Below, piece after piece: positions 11,901 through 25,500 of a stretch of DNA of 64,000 bases; the first letter of the stretch is position 1; the number at the start of each line of letters is the position of its first letter. The notes beneath the pieces are model-generated. The model was not told the origin of the DNA. It ran no database searches and saw only the letters and a list, made by a program, of their open reading frames with translations. The translations under genes and the position numbers were made by a program. This stretch comes from Reticulitermes speratus (taxonomy: Eukaryota; Arthropoda; Insecta; Blattodea; Rhinotermitidae): assembly GCA_021186555.1 (NCBI GenBank), contig JAJKFL010000003.1:35080908-35144907 (forward strand). Direction: 5' to 3'.

Positions 11901-14900
11901 CGTGGGCTCAGCAAGCCACACTGAAGGCGGGTATGACAGGAGAGGGCGCTGCTCTGGCCTTTGTTCGCTCGGTCGTCTTGGGCTCAGTCACCCACTGACG
12001 TGTGGGCAAACAGGTGAGAGCTCTGCTCTGGCCTCTGTTCACTTGTTCGTCGTGGGCTGATACAGCCACTGTGTTGGCGGGCACGACAGGTGAGGGCGCT
12101 GCTGTAGCCTCTGTTCGCTTGGTCGGCTTGGACTCAGCAAGCCACTGTGGTGGCGGGCACGAGAGCTGAGGGCGCTGTTCTGACCCCCGTTCGCTTTGTC
12201 TGCGTGGGCTCAGCCATCCACTTTGTTGGGCACTACACGTTAGGGCGCTGCTCTGGCCTACGTTCTCTCTGTCGGCGTAGTCTCAGACAGCCACTGTGGA
12301 GGCTGTCACGACAGGGGAGGGGCGCTGCTCTGGCCTCTGGACGATCGGTCGGCGTGGGCTCAGCAGCCACTGTGGTGGCGGGCTCGACAGGTGAGGGCCT
12401 TACTCTGGCCTCTATTCACCCTGTCGGCGTGGTCTCAACCAGCCACTGTGGTTGCGGGAATGACAGGTGAGGGCGCTGCTTTGGCCTCTGTTCGATCGGT
12501 CGGCGTGGGCTGAGCCAGCCACTGTGTTGGCAGGCACGACAGTTGACGGCTCGGTTATGGCCTCTGTTCTCTTGGTCGACGTGGGCACAGCCAGCCACTG
12601 TTGTGGCGGGCACGTCAGTTGAGGGTGCTGCTCTGGCCTTTTTTCTTTCTGTCGGCGTGGGCTCAGGCAGTCAATGTGGTGTCGGGCACGACATTTGATG
12701 GCGCTCCTGTGGCCTCCGTTCATTCTGTAGGCGTGGGCTCACCAGACACTGATGTGGCGGGCTCGACATTTGAGGGCGCTTCTCTGACCTCCCTTCGCTC
12801 TGTCGGTGTGTGCTCAACCAGCGACTGTGTTGGCGGCACGACAGGTTAGGGCGCTCTTCTGTCCTCTGTTCTCTCGGTCTTTGTTGGCTTAACTAGCCAC
12901 TGTGGTGTCGGGCACGACAGGTGATTCCGCTCTTCTGGGCTCTGTTCTCCTCTGTCGGTTTTGGCCTGCCACTGTTTTGGAGGTCACGACAGATGAGGGC
13001 GCTGCGCTGGTCTCTGTACGTTTGATCGCCTGTGCTCAAACAGCCACTGTGATTGCGAGTACGATAGTTGAGGGTCTTGCTCTGACCTCTGTTCGCTTTT
13101 TCGGCGTGGGCTCATGCAGCCAGTGTTGTGGCGGGCACGACAAGTGAGGGCGCGATCTGGCCTCTGTTCGCTTGGTCAGCGAGGGCTCTGCCAGCCACTG
13201 TGTTAGCGAGCACGACAGGTGAGAGCTCTGCTCTGTCCTCTGTTCGTTCGGTCGTCGTGGGCTCAACCAGCCACTGTGGTGGCGGGCACGACATGTTAGG
13301 GCGCTTCTATGGCCTCTGATCTTTTGGTCGGCGTGGATTCAACCAGCCACTGTTATGGCGGGCACGATAAGAGAAAGCGCTGCTCAGGCCACTGTTCGCT
13401 TGGTTGGCGTGCCCCCATCCAGCCACTGTGGTGACGGGCACGTCAGGACATAGCGCTGCTCTGGCCTCTGTTCGCTTGGTCGGCCTCGGCTCTGCCAGAA
13501 TCTGTGGTGGTGGGCACGACAGGTGAGGGCTCTGCTTTAGCCTATGTTCGCTCGTTCGGCGTGGGCTAAGCCAGCCACTGTGATGGCTGTAACGACAGGT
13601 GAGGGCGCTGATCTGGCGTCTGATCGCTTGGTCGTCATGAGCACATTCAGTCAAGGTGGTGGCGGAAATAACAGTTGAGGGCTCTGCTCATGCCTCTGTT
13701 CGCTTGGTCAGCGTGGCCCAGCCAGCCACTGTGGTGGCGGGAACGGCAGTTGAGGGCACTGCTATGGCCTCCTTCGCTCGTCCGGCGTGGGCTCAGACAA
13801 CAACTGTGGTGGCGAGCTCGACTGGTGTGGGCGCTGCTCTTACCTCTGATCGTACGGTCGTCGTGGGCTCAGCCAGCCACTGTGGTAGCGGGCACGAAAT
13901 GTGAGGGCGCTGCTCTGGCCTCTGTTCGATCGATGGGCGTGGGCTCTGCCAGTCACTGTGGTGGTGGGCACGACAGATAAGGTCCCTGCTCTTGCCCCTG
14001 TTCGCTCATTCGGCGTGGTCTCAACCAGCAACTGTGGTGGCGGGCAAGACTGGTGAGGGCGCGTCTCTGGCCTCTGTTCTCTCAGTCGGTGTGGTCTTAG
14101 CTAGCCACTGTTGTGTCGGGCACGATACGTGTTGGCGCTGTTCTGGCCTCTGTTCGCTCTGTCGGCGTGTGCTCATCCTGCCACTGTGGTGGCGGGCACG
14201 GCATTTTAGGTCTCTGGGCTGGCCTCTGTTAGCTCGGTCGCCTGGGCTCACACAGCGACTGTGGTGGCGGGCACGATAATTGAGAGTGCATCTCTGACCC
14301 CTGTTCGCTTTGTCAGCGACGGCTCAGCCAGTCACTGTGGTGGCGGGCACGACAGTTGAGGGCGCTGCTCTGGCCTATTTTGGCTAGGTAGGCGTGGGTT
14401 CAGACAGCCACTGTTTTGCCTTGACCGAAATTTGAGGGCGCTCTTCTGGCCTCTGTTCGCATGGTGGGCGTGGGCTCATCCGGCCACTGTGGTGGTTAGC
14501 ACGTCATTAGTGGGCTCTGCTATGGCCTATTTTCGCTCGTCCGCCGTGGGCTCAGCGATCAACTGTGGTGTCGGGCATGACATTTGAAGGAGCTGCTCTG
14601 GCCTCCGTTCATTCGTCGTGGGCTCAGCAAGCCACTGTGGTGGTGGGTACGACAGGAGAGGGCGCTGCCCTGGCCTCTGTTCTCTTGGTCGGCATGGGCT
14701 TACCCAGCCACTGTGGAGGCGGGCACCATAGCTGAGGGCGCTGCTGTGCCTCTGATCGTTCGTCGAGGGCTGAACCAACCACTGTAGTTGCGGGCAAGAC
14801 ACGAGAGGGCGCTGCTCTGGCCTATGTTCTTTTGGTCGACCTGGGCTTAGCCAGCCACTGTGGTGGCGGTCACGGTAGCTGAGAGCGCTGGTCTGGCCTC

Positions 14901-14990
14901 TGTTCGCTCGGTCGGCGTGGGCTCATCCAAACACTGTTGTGGTGGGCATGACAAGTGATGGCGCTGCTCTGGCCTCTGTTCGCTCTGTCA
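5906..14990 (+). repeat. Satellite family B, 76-bp tandem array, block 2
   Basis: About 119 monomers in one orientation. The first monomers after the spacer match those after spacer copy 2 at the same 10.6-kb offset (for example CGATTTTTGGCGTGGG near 5,984 and 16,588). Shorter-range duplications of monomer groups also occur: a group with GTGTTAGGGCGCTGC followed by a TTCACGACAGGA monomer appears near 7,098 and again near 8,685, about 21 monomers apart. Most monomers differ from consensus at roughly 10-15% of sites. Apparent frames on either strand, including a 245-codon one on the minus strand at 7,412-8,149, are satellite read-through. Confidence 0.95.
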
Positions 14991-16505
14991 CGTGAGTTGT
15001 TACGGGGCAGGTATAACCCAACGATGCCTAGATTCCGGACGCCTATATTTAATTGAATTTGAGAGTGTTGGGGCTTTGCCCGAGGCCTTAACCTAGGGAT
15101 ATGAGTGCGCTTTTTCATTAGACGCCAACGCCCGGCGTCACTACGCCCTGAACGTGTGGAACTGTGTGTGGCTCCGACGCCTGTCGTCACGAAGCCCTAA
15201 TACTGAGGATGTGTGTGTCTGGGTTGGGGTGGTGTATTGATATATACATTATGCCAGGCGTCGGTTTGTGAGTATCGCGGCCCATTGTGTGAGACGGTTT
15301 TTTCACGCCTTAAGTTAATTGATTATGAGAGTGTTGGGTCATTGCCCGAGGCCTTAACCTAGGGATATTATTGGGTTTTGTTTGAATATGACGCCGAAGA
15401 CCGGAGTCACGACGCCCTAAACGTAAGGAAGTGTGTGTGGCTAAGACGCCTGTCGTCGCGAAGCCCTGAACCTGAGGAAGTTTGTGACTGATGTCTATAA
15501 GAAGTGGGTGGGGTGGGGGGTTGAGGTGCAATAGATGCCAGGCGTCGGTTGAGTAACGCGGCCCACTGTGTGAGACGTTTGTATCAGGATCACGGCAGAA
15601 ATTAAACTTTTCCCAGGAATCCTGAGACGAACAGTTCGTGGCATACGTAATGTCTAAATAAAATACAAGTGTAAGAAGTGAGGAATCTGTACGTGCTTAA
15701 AAATCAACAAACACTTCGCGTAAGAAGAGAATCGTTCACATTGGGATCAGCTGGTGGGTAATGTGTTGCATATTGCATACACATTTAGTATTGTGTAATA
15801 GGAAGTGTTCAGTAAATACACACTCTGTAGTCAAATGTTCTTATTTTGTTTTTATTATATACGTTCTGGTTACATAAATTCAGGATAAATGATACTGTAT
15901 GAAGTGTATGCAATACACAAATGTCTTATTAATATACGTACATCAGAATATATATTGAAATGTCTTTGAATCCTGGTTACAAACGCATACACACACACAC
16001 ACACACACATATTATAGTCCATTTTCTGCGTCACGTATATTCACACACACATTGAAATAAAGATAATTAAAGTTTGCCCGTGATTTCATCGAATAAACAC
16101 GTCATATTGGACGAACAGAGAGGCGGTCTCATTGGGCGCCACGACATAAGATGGAGCGGTGGATATATGTACCTATTCACTAAAGTCTTTTTCAGCCATC
16201 GTATATGGCACAAACTGGCGGACCAAAGTCAACATGTTCAACAGCAGGTACTTCAGTTCGCCGACCTTAGGAATTATGGACCTGCGGTCCATGGTGAAAT
16301 TGGCCGCCGGTTCGACTCCTGTCACGGTATGCAGACGGAAAGACAAATCGTTACACCGGAGGGGTTCCTGCTTGCAGAGATACTCGCAGAGTGTAGTCAA
16401 ATGGACCGACAGGGTGTGCAGAAAAGACGGAGTCAGAACTACCGGCCCATGTCTGGTGGTGCCGAACTCGACGCAGACCTGGTATGTGAGGTCGGGGTAA
16501 AATAC
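14991..16505 (+). repeat. 1.5-kb non-satellite spacer inside B array, copy 2
   Basis: This is the second copy of the spacer at 4,396-5,905, with the same three-part layout: duplicated GACGCC-rich units at about 15,020-15,590, AT-rich DNA at 15,600-16,070 and the coding-like stretch at 16,173-16,503. The CA run is longer here (about 15,986-16,009) than in copy 1. By eye about 11 differences fall in 370 bp of the AT-rich part, far fewer than between the B monomers flanking the two spacers. Confidence 0.9.
16173..16503 (-). CDS. Open frame of ~110 codons in spacer copy 2, unknown family
   Basis: Reading leftward from 16,503 the frame is open for about 110 codons and ends with TAG at 16,173-16,175. 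It includes FYPDLTYQVCVEFGTTRHGP, LCEYLCKQEPLRCNDLSFRL, TGVEPAANFTMDRRSIIPKV and LVRQFVPYTMAEKDF. No start codon is certain: the frame stays open to the right into the neighbouring B monomer, and an internal ATG lies near 16,400. Charged and hydrophobic residues alternate as in a folded helical protein, and codons are G/C-ended, unlike a chance frame in AT-rich DNA. The homologous stretch in copy 1 is not continuous. I do not recognise the family. It may be the remains of a captured gene or mobile element carried along as the higher-order unit amplified. Expression is not shown. Confidence 0.35.
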
Positions 16506-19500
16506 TGGGTGTGATCTGGGTGGGCGTAGGCAGAGCCAATCAATGTGGTGGCGGCCACGACAGGTGAGGGCGCTGCTCTATCCTTTGTTCGATTTTTGGC
16601 GTGGGTTCTGCCAGCCACTGTGGTGGCGGGCACGATAGATGAAGGCGCTGCTCAGGCCTCTGTTCGCTTGGTAGGTGTGGGCTCAGCCTACCACTGTGGA
16701 GGAGGGCACGACAGGTGAGGGCGCTGCTCTGGCCTCTGATCGCTCGTTCGGCCTGAGCTCAGACAGCCACTGAGGTGGACGGCACGGTAGTTGAGGGCGC
16801 TGCTCTGACCTCTATCCGCTTTGTCGGCGTGGGCTCAGGCAGCCAGTGTTGTGGCGGGCACGACATGTGAAAGCGCTGCACTAGAATCTGTTCGCTTGGT
16901 CAGCGATGGCTCAGACAGCCACTGTGGTAGCAAGCACGACAGGTGAGGGCGCTGCTCTGGCCTCTGTTCGTTCGGTCGTCGTGGGCTCAGCCAGGCACTG
17001 TGGTGGCCGGAACGACAGCTGAGGGCGATGTTGTGCCTCTGTTCGTTCGGTCATCATGGGCTCATCCAGCCACTGTGGTGGCGTGCACAACAGAAGAGTG
17101 TGCTGCTCTGGCCTCTGTTCGCTCTGTCGGCGAGGGTTTAGCCAGCCACTGTGGACGCGGAATCGTTAGCTTAGAGCGCTGCTCTGGCCTCTGTTCGCTC
17201 GGTCGGCGTGGGCTCATTCAAACACTGTAGTGACGGGCACGATAGGTGAGGGCGCTGCTCTGGACTATGTTCGCTTGATCGGCGTGGGCTTAGCCAGAAA
17301 CTGTGGTGGCGGGCACGACAGGTGAGGGCTCTGCACTGGCCTCTGTTCTTTATGTCTTCGTGGGCTTAGCGAGCCACTGTGGTGATGGGGAAGACGTGTT
17401 ATTTCGCTGCAGTGCCTCTTTTCGTTCGGTCGTCCTGGACTCAGCCAGACCCTTTGGTGGCGTGCACGACAGGAGAGGGCGCTGCTTTGCCTTGGTTCGC
17501 TCGGTCGGCGTGGGCTTAGCCAGGCACTGTGGTGGCGTGTACGATAGCTGAAGGCGCTGTTCTGGCCTCTGTTCTCTCGGACAACGTGTGCTTATCCAAA
17601 CAGTGCGGTGGCGGGCACGACAGTTGATGTTGATGCTCTGGCCTCTGTTCACTCGATCGACTTGAGCTCAGCCATCCACTGTGGTGGCGGGCACAATTGT
17701 GGTCGCTGCTCTGGAATCTGTTCACTCGTCCGACGTGGGCTCAGCCAGCCACTGTGGTGGCGGGCATGATATGTGAGGGCGCTGCTCAGGCCTCTGTTCG
17801 CTCGGTCGGCGTGGGCTCAGCCAGCCACTGTGTTGGCGGGCACGTCAGGTGAAAGCGCTTCTCTGGCCTCTGTTCGCTCAGTCGGTGTTGGCTTAGCTAA
17901 CCACTGTGGTGGCAGGCACGACATATGTTGGCGAGCTCTGGCCACTCTTCGCTCGGTCGGCGTTGGCTCAGTCTGCCACTGTTTTGGCGGGCACGTATGG
18001 TCAGGGCGCTGATCTGGCCTCTGTTCGCTCGGTCGGCCTGGGATCATCCAGCCACTGTGGTGCCTGGCACGACAGCTGAGGGCTCTGTTGTGCCTCTGTT
18101 CGTTCGGTCGTCATGGGCTCATTCAGCCACTGTGGTGGCGGGCACGACAGAAGAGGGTGCTGCTCTGACCTCTGTTCGCTTGTTCGGCGGGGGCTTAGCC
18201 AGCCAATGTGGAGGCGGCCTCGATAGCTTAGGGCGCTGCTCTGGCCCTGTAGGCTCGGTCGGCGTGGGGCTCATTCAAACATTGTGGTGGCGGGCACGAC
18301 AAGTGAGGGCGCTACTCTGGAATATGTTCGCTCGATCGTCGTGGGCTCAGCCAGCCACTGTGATGGTGGGCACGACATGTGAGGCCGCTGCTCTGGCCTC
18401 TTCGCTTGGTCGGCCAGCGCTCAGCAAGCATCTGTGGAGGATGGCACGACAGGTGAGGGCGCTGCTCCGGCGTCTGTTCATTTGGTTGGCGCAGGCTCAA
18501 CCAGCCACTGTGTTGGCGGGCACGAAATTTGAGGACGATGCTCAGGCCTCTGTTAGCTTCGTTTGCGTCTGCCCAACCAGGCACTGTGGTGACGGGTACG
18601 TCAGGAGAGGGCGCTTCTCTGGCGTTTGTTCGCTAGTTCGGTCTGGGCTCGGCCAGACACCGTGGTGGCGGGCACGACAAGTGAGGGTGCTGCCTTGTAC
18701 TATGTTCGCTTGTTCCACGTGGGCTGACCCAGCCGCTGTGATGGCTGGAACAACAGGTGAGGGCGCATCTGCGGTCTCTGTTCGCTCTTTCGTCGTTGGC
18801 TGAGACAGAAACTTTGGTGGCGGGCACGACAGGTGAGGGCGCTGCTCTGGCCTCTGTTCGTTCGGTCGTCGTGGGCTCAGCCGGAAAATGTGGTGGAGTG
18901 TACGATAGGAGAGGGCGCTTCATCTGCCTTTTCTCGCTCGGTCGGCGTGAGATTAGCCAGGCAATTTGATGGCGGGCACGAGAGCTGAGGGCGCTGTTCT
19001 GGCATCTCATATCGGCGGACGTGGGCTTATCCAAACACTGTGGTGGCGGGCACGACAGGTGAGATCGCTGCTCTGAACTCTCTTCGCTCGATCGAATTGA
19101 GCTAAGCCATCACTGTGGTGGAGGGCACGACAAGTGTGGTCGCTACTCTGGAATCTATTCCCTCGGTCGACGCGGGCTCAGCCAATCACTGTGGTGGCGG
19201 GCATATTAGGTGTGTTCGCTGCTCAAGCCTCTGTTCGCTCGGTCGGCCTGGGCACAGACAGCCACTGTGGTGGCGGTCACGATAGTTGATGGCGCTGCTC
19301 TGACTTCTGTTTGCTTTGTCGGCGTGGGCTAACATAGCCATTGTTGGGGCTGGCACGAAAAGTGAGGGCGCTGCTCTGGTCCCTGTTCGCTTGGTGAACG
19401 AAGGCTCAGCCAGCCACTGTGGTATCGGGCAAGACAGTTGATGTCACTGCTCTGGCCTCCGTTCGATTGTTCGGCGTGTGCTCATCCACCACTGTGGTGG

Positions 19501-22500
19501 CTGGCAAGACAGGTGAGGGCGCTGATCAGGCCTCTGTTCGCTCGGTCGGTGTGTGCTCAACCACCCACTGTGTTGGCGGGCACGTTAGTTGAGGGCGCCT
19601 CTCTGGCCTCTGTGCGCTCGTTCGGCGGGGGTTCAGACTGCCACTGTGATGACGGACACGACTGGTAAGGTCGCTGCTCTAACCACTTTTCGCTCGGTTG
19701 ACGTGGGCTTATCAAACCACTGTGGTAGCGTACGAACGGCGTGGGCTCAGCCATTTACTGTGTTGACGGGCACGACACTTGTGTTCGCAGCTCTGGCTTC
19801 TGTTCGCACAGTTGTCGTGAGCTTAACCAACCATTGTGTTGGAAGGCACGACAGGTTTGATCGCTGCTCTGGCCTCTGAACGCTCGATCGGCGTGGTCTC
19901 AGCCAGCCACTGTGATGGCGGGCTCGAAAGTTGAGGGCGTTGCTCTGGTCTCCGTTCGCTCTGTCGGCGTTGTCTCAACCAGCCACTTTGGTGGCGGGCA
20001 CGATAGGTAAGGGTGCTGCTCAGGCCTCTGTTCGTTCTGTCATCGTGGGGCGATACAGCCACGGTGGGGGCTGTCATTTCATGTGAGTCGGCTGATCTGG
20101 CCTCTGTTCGCTTGGTTGTCTTGGGAACATCCAGCCACTCTCTTAGCGGGGAAGGCAGGTGAGGGTGCTGCTGAGAATCCGTTCGTTCATCGTGGTCTCT
20201 GTCAGCCACTGTGGTGGCGGGCACGACAGTGTAGGGCGCTGACCTGGACTCTGATCTCTCGGTCGAGGTAGGTTTAGAAAGCCACTGTTATGGCGAGTAC
20301 GACAGTTGACGGTGCGGCTAAGGCCACTGATCGCATGGTCGCCGTGGGCTCAGCCAGCCACTGGTGTGGCGGGTACGACAGGTGAGGGCACAGCTCTGGC
20401 CTCTGTTCGCTCGGTCGGCGTGGGCTCAGCCAGCCACTCTGAAGGCGGTACGACAGATGAGGGCGCTGCTCTGGCCTTCGTTCGCTCGGTTGGCGTTGGC
20501 TCAGCCAGCCACTGTGGTTGCGGGCACGACAGATGAAGGCGCTGCTCTTGCCTCTGTTCGCTCGGTTGGCGTGGGCTTACCCAGCCACTGTGGGGCATGG
20601 CACGCCAGGTGAAGCCGCTCCTATGGCCTGTGTTGGATTAGTCTGCGTGGTCCCAGCCACTGTGGTGGTCGGCACGACAGGCCATATCGCTCATGTGGCC
20701 TCTGTATTCTTGGTAGGCGTGGGCCCAGCCAGCCACTGTAGTGGCGGGCACGAGAGGTTGGGCGCTGCTCTGGCCTCTGATCAATTGTTCGGCGTGGGCT
20801 AATTCAGCCACTGTGGTGGCGGGCACGAGATTTGGGGGCGCTGCTCTGGACTGTGTTCGCTCGGTCGGCTTGAGCTCAGCCAGGCACTGTTGTGGTGGGC
20901 ACGACAGGTGAGGGCGCTCTTCTGGGCTCTGTTCGATCGGTCGGCGTGGGCTGAGACAGTTACTGTGGTGGCGTGGACGACAAGAGAGTTCGCTACTCTG
21001 GCCTCTGTTCGATCGTTTGGATTGGGCTCACTTAACCGCTGTGATGGCTAGTACGACAATTAACGGCGCGGCTATGGCCACTGTTCGCTTGGTCGCCGTG
21101 AGCTCAGCCAGCCACTGCGGTGGCGGATATGACAGGCGAGGGCACAGCTCTGGCCTCTGTTCGCTCGGTCGGTGTGGGCTCACCCAGCCACTCTAAAGGC
21201 GTGCACGACAGGTGAGGGTAGTGCTCTGGGCTCTGTTCGATTGGTCGTTGTGGGCTCAAAGAACCACTGTGGTGGTTGGCACGAGAGGTGAAGACGCTGC
21301 TCTAGCATCTGTTCGCTCGTTCGTCGGGGGCATATGCCAGCTACTGGGGAGGCGGGCACGACAGGTGAGGGCTGTTCTCTGGCCTCTGTTCTCTAGGTAG
21401 GCGTGGTCTCAGCCAGCCACTGTGGTGGCGGGTAGTTCAGATGAGGGCGCTGCTCTGGCCTCTGATCTCTCTTTCGGCGTGGGCGCATAGAGCCACTGAG
21501 TTGGCGTGCACGACAGGTGACGGCGCTGCTTTAGCCTCTGTTCGCTTGGTCGTCTTGGACTCAGCCAGCCACTGTGGTGGCAGGCACTAGAGGTGAGCGC
21601 GTTGCTCTGGCCCACGTTCGCTCTGTCAGTGTGGGCTCAGCCAGCCACTTTGGTGAGCACGACACGTTAGGGCGCTGCTCTGGCCTCCGTTCACTCTGTC
21701 GGCATGGTCTCAGCCAGCCACTGTGTTGGTGGGCACGACTGGTGAGGGCGCTGCTCTGGCCTCTGGACGATCGGTCGGCGTGGTCTCAGCCAGCAACTGT
21801 GGAGGCGGGCTCGACAGTTGAGGGCGTTTCTCTGGCCTCCGTTCTCTCTGTCGTCGTGGCCTCAGTCAGAAACTGTGGTGGCGGGCACGACAGGTGAGGG
21901 CGCTGCTGTGGCCACTGTTCGATCTTTCGGCGTGGGCTGAACCAGCCACTGTGTTGGCAGGCAACGACAGGTGACGGCTCGGATATGGCCTCTGTTCTCT
22001 AGGTCGTCGTGGGCTCAGCCAGCCACTGTGGTGTGGGGCACGACAGGTGAGGGCGCACCTCTGGCCTCCGTTCGTTCTTTAGTCGTGGTCTCAGCCAGCC
22101 ACTGTGGTGGCGGGCACGACAGGTGAGGGCACTTCTCTGACCTCCGTTCGCTCTGTTGGTGTGGGCTGAACGAGCGACTGTGTTGGCGGTTACGACAGGT
22201 GAGGGTGGTTCTCTGGTCTTCTTTCGTTCTGTCGGCGTGGACTCAGCCAGCCACTATGGTGGCGGGCACGACAGGCGATGGCACTGCTCTGGTCTCCGTT
22301 CTCTCTGTCGGCGTGGTCACACCCAGCCACTGTGGTGGCGGGCACGATAAATGAGGGCGTTGTTCTGGTCTCTTTTCGCTCTTTCGGCTTGGGCCTATCC
22401 ACACACACTGTGTTTGCGGGCACGAGAGTTGAGGGCGCTCCTCTAACTTCTGATTGCTTGGTCGGCGTGGACTCAACCAGCCAGTGTGTTGGTGGACACG

Positions 22501-25500
22501 ACAGTTGAGTGCGCTGCTCTGGCCATTGATATCTTCGTCGGCGTGGACTCAAGCAATCACTGTGGTGGCGGGCACTACACGTGAGGGAGCTGTTTTCACC
22601 TTTGTTCTCTCGGTCGGCGATTGCTCATGCAGTCCCTTTGGTGGCGGCACGACACATTAGGGCGTTGTTTGGGCCTCTGTTTTCTCTGTCGGCTTGGGTT
22701 CAGCAAGCCACTGAGTTGGCGGTCACAACAGGTGAAGACGATGCTCTGGCCTCTGAACGTTTGGTCGGCGTGGGCCCAGCCAGCCAATATGATGTCGTGA
22801 ACGATAGGTGTGGGAGGTGCTCTGGCCTCTGTTTGTTTGGTCAGCGTGTGGGTAGCAAGCGACTGTGGTTGCGGGCCCGACAGGTGAGGGCACAGCTCTG
22901 GCCTCTGTACGCTCGGTTGGCGTGGTGTCAGCCAGCCACTCTGAAGGCGGGCACGACAGGTGCTCTAGGCTCTGTTCGATCGGTCGTCGTGGGCTCAAAG
23001 AGCCACTGTGGAGGCTGGCACGAAATGTGAAGACGCTGCTCTATCTTCTGTTCACTCGTTCGACGGGGGCTGAGCCAGCCAATGTAGAGGCGGGAACGAT
23101 AGGTGAGGGCTGTGTCCTGGCCTGTTCGCTCGTTCGACGGGGCTATCCAGCCAATGTGTGGCGGGAACGACGGTGAGGGTCGCTGTCTGGGGAGCCTCTG
23201 TTCGCTTGATCGGTTTGGACTCAGCCAGCCACTGTGGTGGCGGTCACGATAGTGAGGGAGCTTCTCTGGCCCCCGTTCTCTCTGTCGGCGTGTGTTCACA
23301 ACGCCACATTAGTGGCCACGACACGTTAGGGCGCTGCTCTAGCCTCCGTTCGCTCTTTTGTCGTGGTCTCAGCCAGCCACTGTGGATGCGGGCACGACAT
23401 GTGAGGGCGCTGCTCTGGCCTCTTTTCGCTCGGTCGTCGTAGGCACAGCCAGCTACTGTTGGGCATGGCACAACAGTCCCCTCATCACTTGGTCGGCGTG
23501 GGCCCAGGCAGCCACTGTGGTGGCGGGCACTACATTTGAGGTCGCTCCTCTGGCCACTGTTGGATTATTCTGCGTGGGCACTGCCAGCGAGTATGGTGGC
23601 CGTCACGACAGGCCATGTCGCTCATTTGGCCTCTGTACTCTTGGTCGGCGTGGGCCCAGCCAGCCACTGTATTGTCGGGCACGACAGGTGAGTGCGCTAC
23701 TCTGGCCTCTGATGAATCGTACGGCTTGGGCTATGTCAGCCACTGTGGTGACGGGCACGTGATTTAATGGCGCGGCTCTGGACTCATTTCCCTCGTTCGG
23801 CGTGAGCAAAGCCAGGCACTGTGGTGGCGGGCACGACAGGTGAGGGCACAGCTCTGGCCTTAGTTCCCTCGGTCGGCGTGGGCTCAGCCAGGCACTGTGG
23901 TTGCGGTCATGACAGGTGAAGGCGCTGCTATGGCCTCTGTTCGATCGGTCGGCTTGGGGTGAGATAGCTACTGTGGTGGCGTGAGGCAGGTGAGTGCGCT
24001 GCTCTGGCTTCTGTTCGATCAGTCGGCGTTGGCTCAGCCAGCCACTGTGATGGCAAGTACTAGAGTTGACGGCGCGGCTATGGCCACTGTTCGCTTGGTC
24101 GCCGTGGGCTCTGCCAGCCACTGCGGTGGCGGGCTCGACAAGTGAGGGCGTTGCTCTGGCCTCCGTTCGCTCTCTCGTCGTAGTCTCAGCCAGCCACTGT
24201 GGTTGCGGTCACGACAGATGATGGCGTTGCTCTGGCCTCTGTTCGATCGGTCGGCGTGGTCTGAGCCAGCCACTGTGTTGGCAGGCACGACAGGTGACGG
24301 CTCGGATATGGCCTCTCTTCTCTTTGTCGGCGTGGGCTCAGCCAGCAACTGTTGTGACGGGCACGACAAGTGAGGGCGCTCCTCTGGCCTCCGTTCGCTG
24401 TGTAGGCGTGGGCTCAGCCAGCCACTGTGGTGGACGGGCACGACAGTGAGGGCGCTTTCTGTGGCCATCTGTTCGATCTTTCGGTGGGCTCAACCACACT
24501 GTGTGTGGCAGGCAACACAGGTGACGGCTCTGCTCTGGCCACTGTTCTCTCGGTCGGCGTGGACACAGCCAGCCACTGCGGTGGCGGGCACGAGAGTTGA
24601 GGGCGCTGCTCTGACCCCCGTTCTCTGTCTGCGTTGTCTCAGCCAGCCACTGTGGTGGCGGGCACGACAGGGGAGGGCGCTGCTCTGGCCTCTGGTCGAT
24701 AGGTCAGCGTGGGCAGAGCCGGCCACTGTGTTGGCAGTCACGACAGGTGACGGCACGGATATGGCCTCTGTTCTCTTGGTCGGCGTGGGCTCAGCCATCC
24801 ACTGTGGTGGCGGGCACGTCAGTTCAGGGCGCTGCTCTGGCCTCTTTTCGCTCGGTCTGCATGGGCCCAGCCAGCCACTGTGGTGTCGGGCACGAGAGGT
24901 GAGTGCGCTCCTCTGGCTTCCGTTCTCTGTTTAGGCGTTGGCTCAGCCAGCCACGGTGGTTACGGTCACGCCAGGTGATTGCGCTTCTCTGACCTCCGTT
25001 CCCACTGTCGGTTTTGGCTCAAACATCGACTGTGGTGGCGGGCACGACAGGTGAGGGCGCTTCTCTGGCCTCTGTTCGCTCGTTTGGCGAGGTCTCAGCC
25101 AGCCACTGTGGAGGCGGGCACGCCAGGTGAGGGCTCTGCTCTGGCCTATGTTCGTTCGGTCGGCGTTGTCTCAGCCAGCCACTGTGGTGGCGGGCACGAC
25201 AGTTGAGGGCGCTGCTCTGGCCTCTGTTTGCTCTGTCGGCGTGGGCTCAGACAGCCAATGTGATGATGGGCACGACAAGCTAGGGCGCTGCTCTGGCATC
25301 TGTTCGTTCGATCGGCGTGGACTCTGTCAGCCACTCTGGGGGGGGGGAACGACTGGTGAGGGCGCTGCTCTGGCCTCCGTTCTTTCTGTCGGTGTGGTCT
25401 TATCCAGCCACTGTGGTGGCGGGCACGACAGGTGAGGGCGCTGTAAAGCCTCTGTTCGATCGATCGTCGTGGGAACAGCCAGCCACTGTTGTGGTACGCA

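Noticed and set aside
17925-18803. 292-codon open frame on the plus strand
   Set aside because: It runs through eleven to twelve B monomers in rotating frame. The peptide is the monomer translation repeated (QPATVVAGTT, LWPLFARS) and its length reflects lost TGA words.
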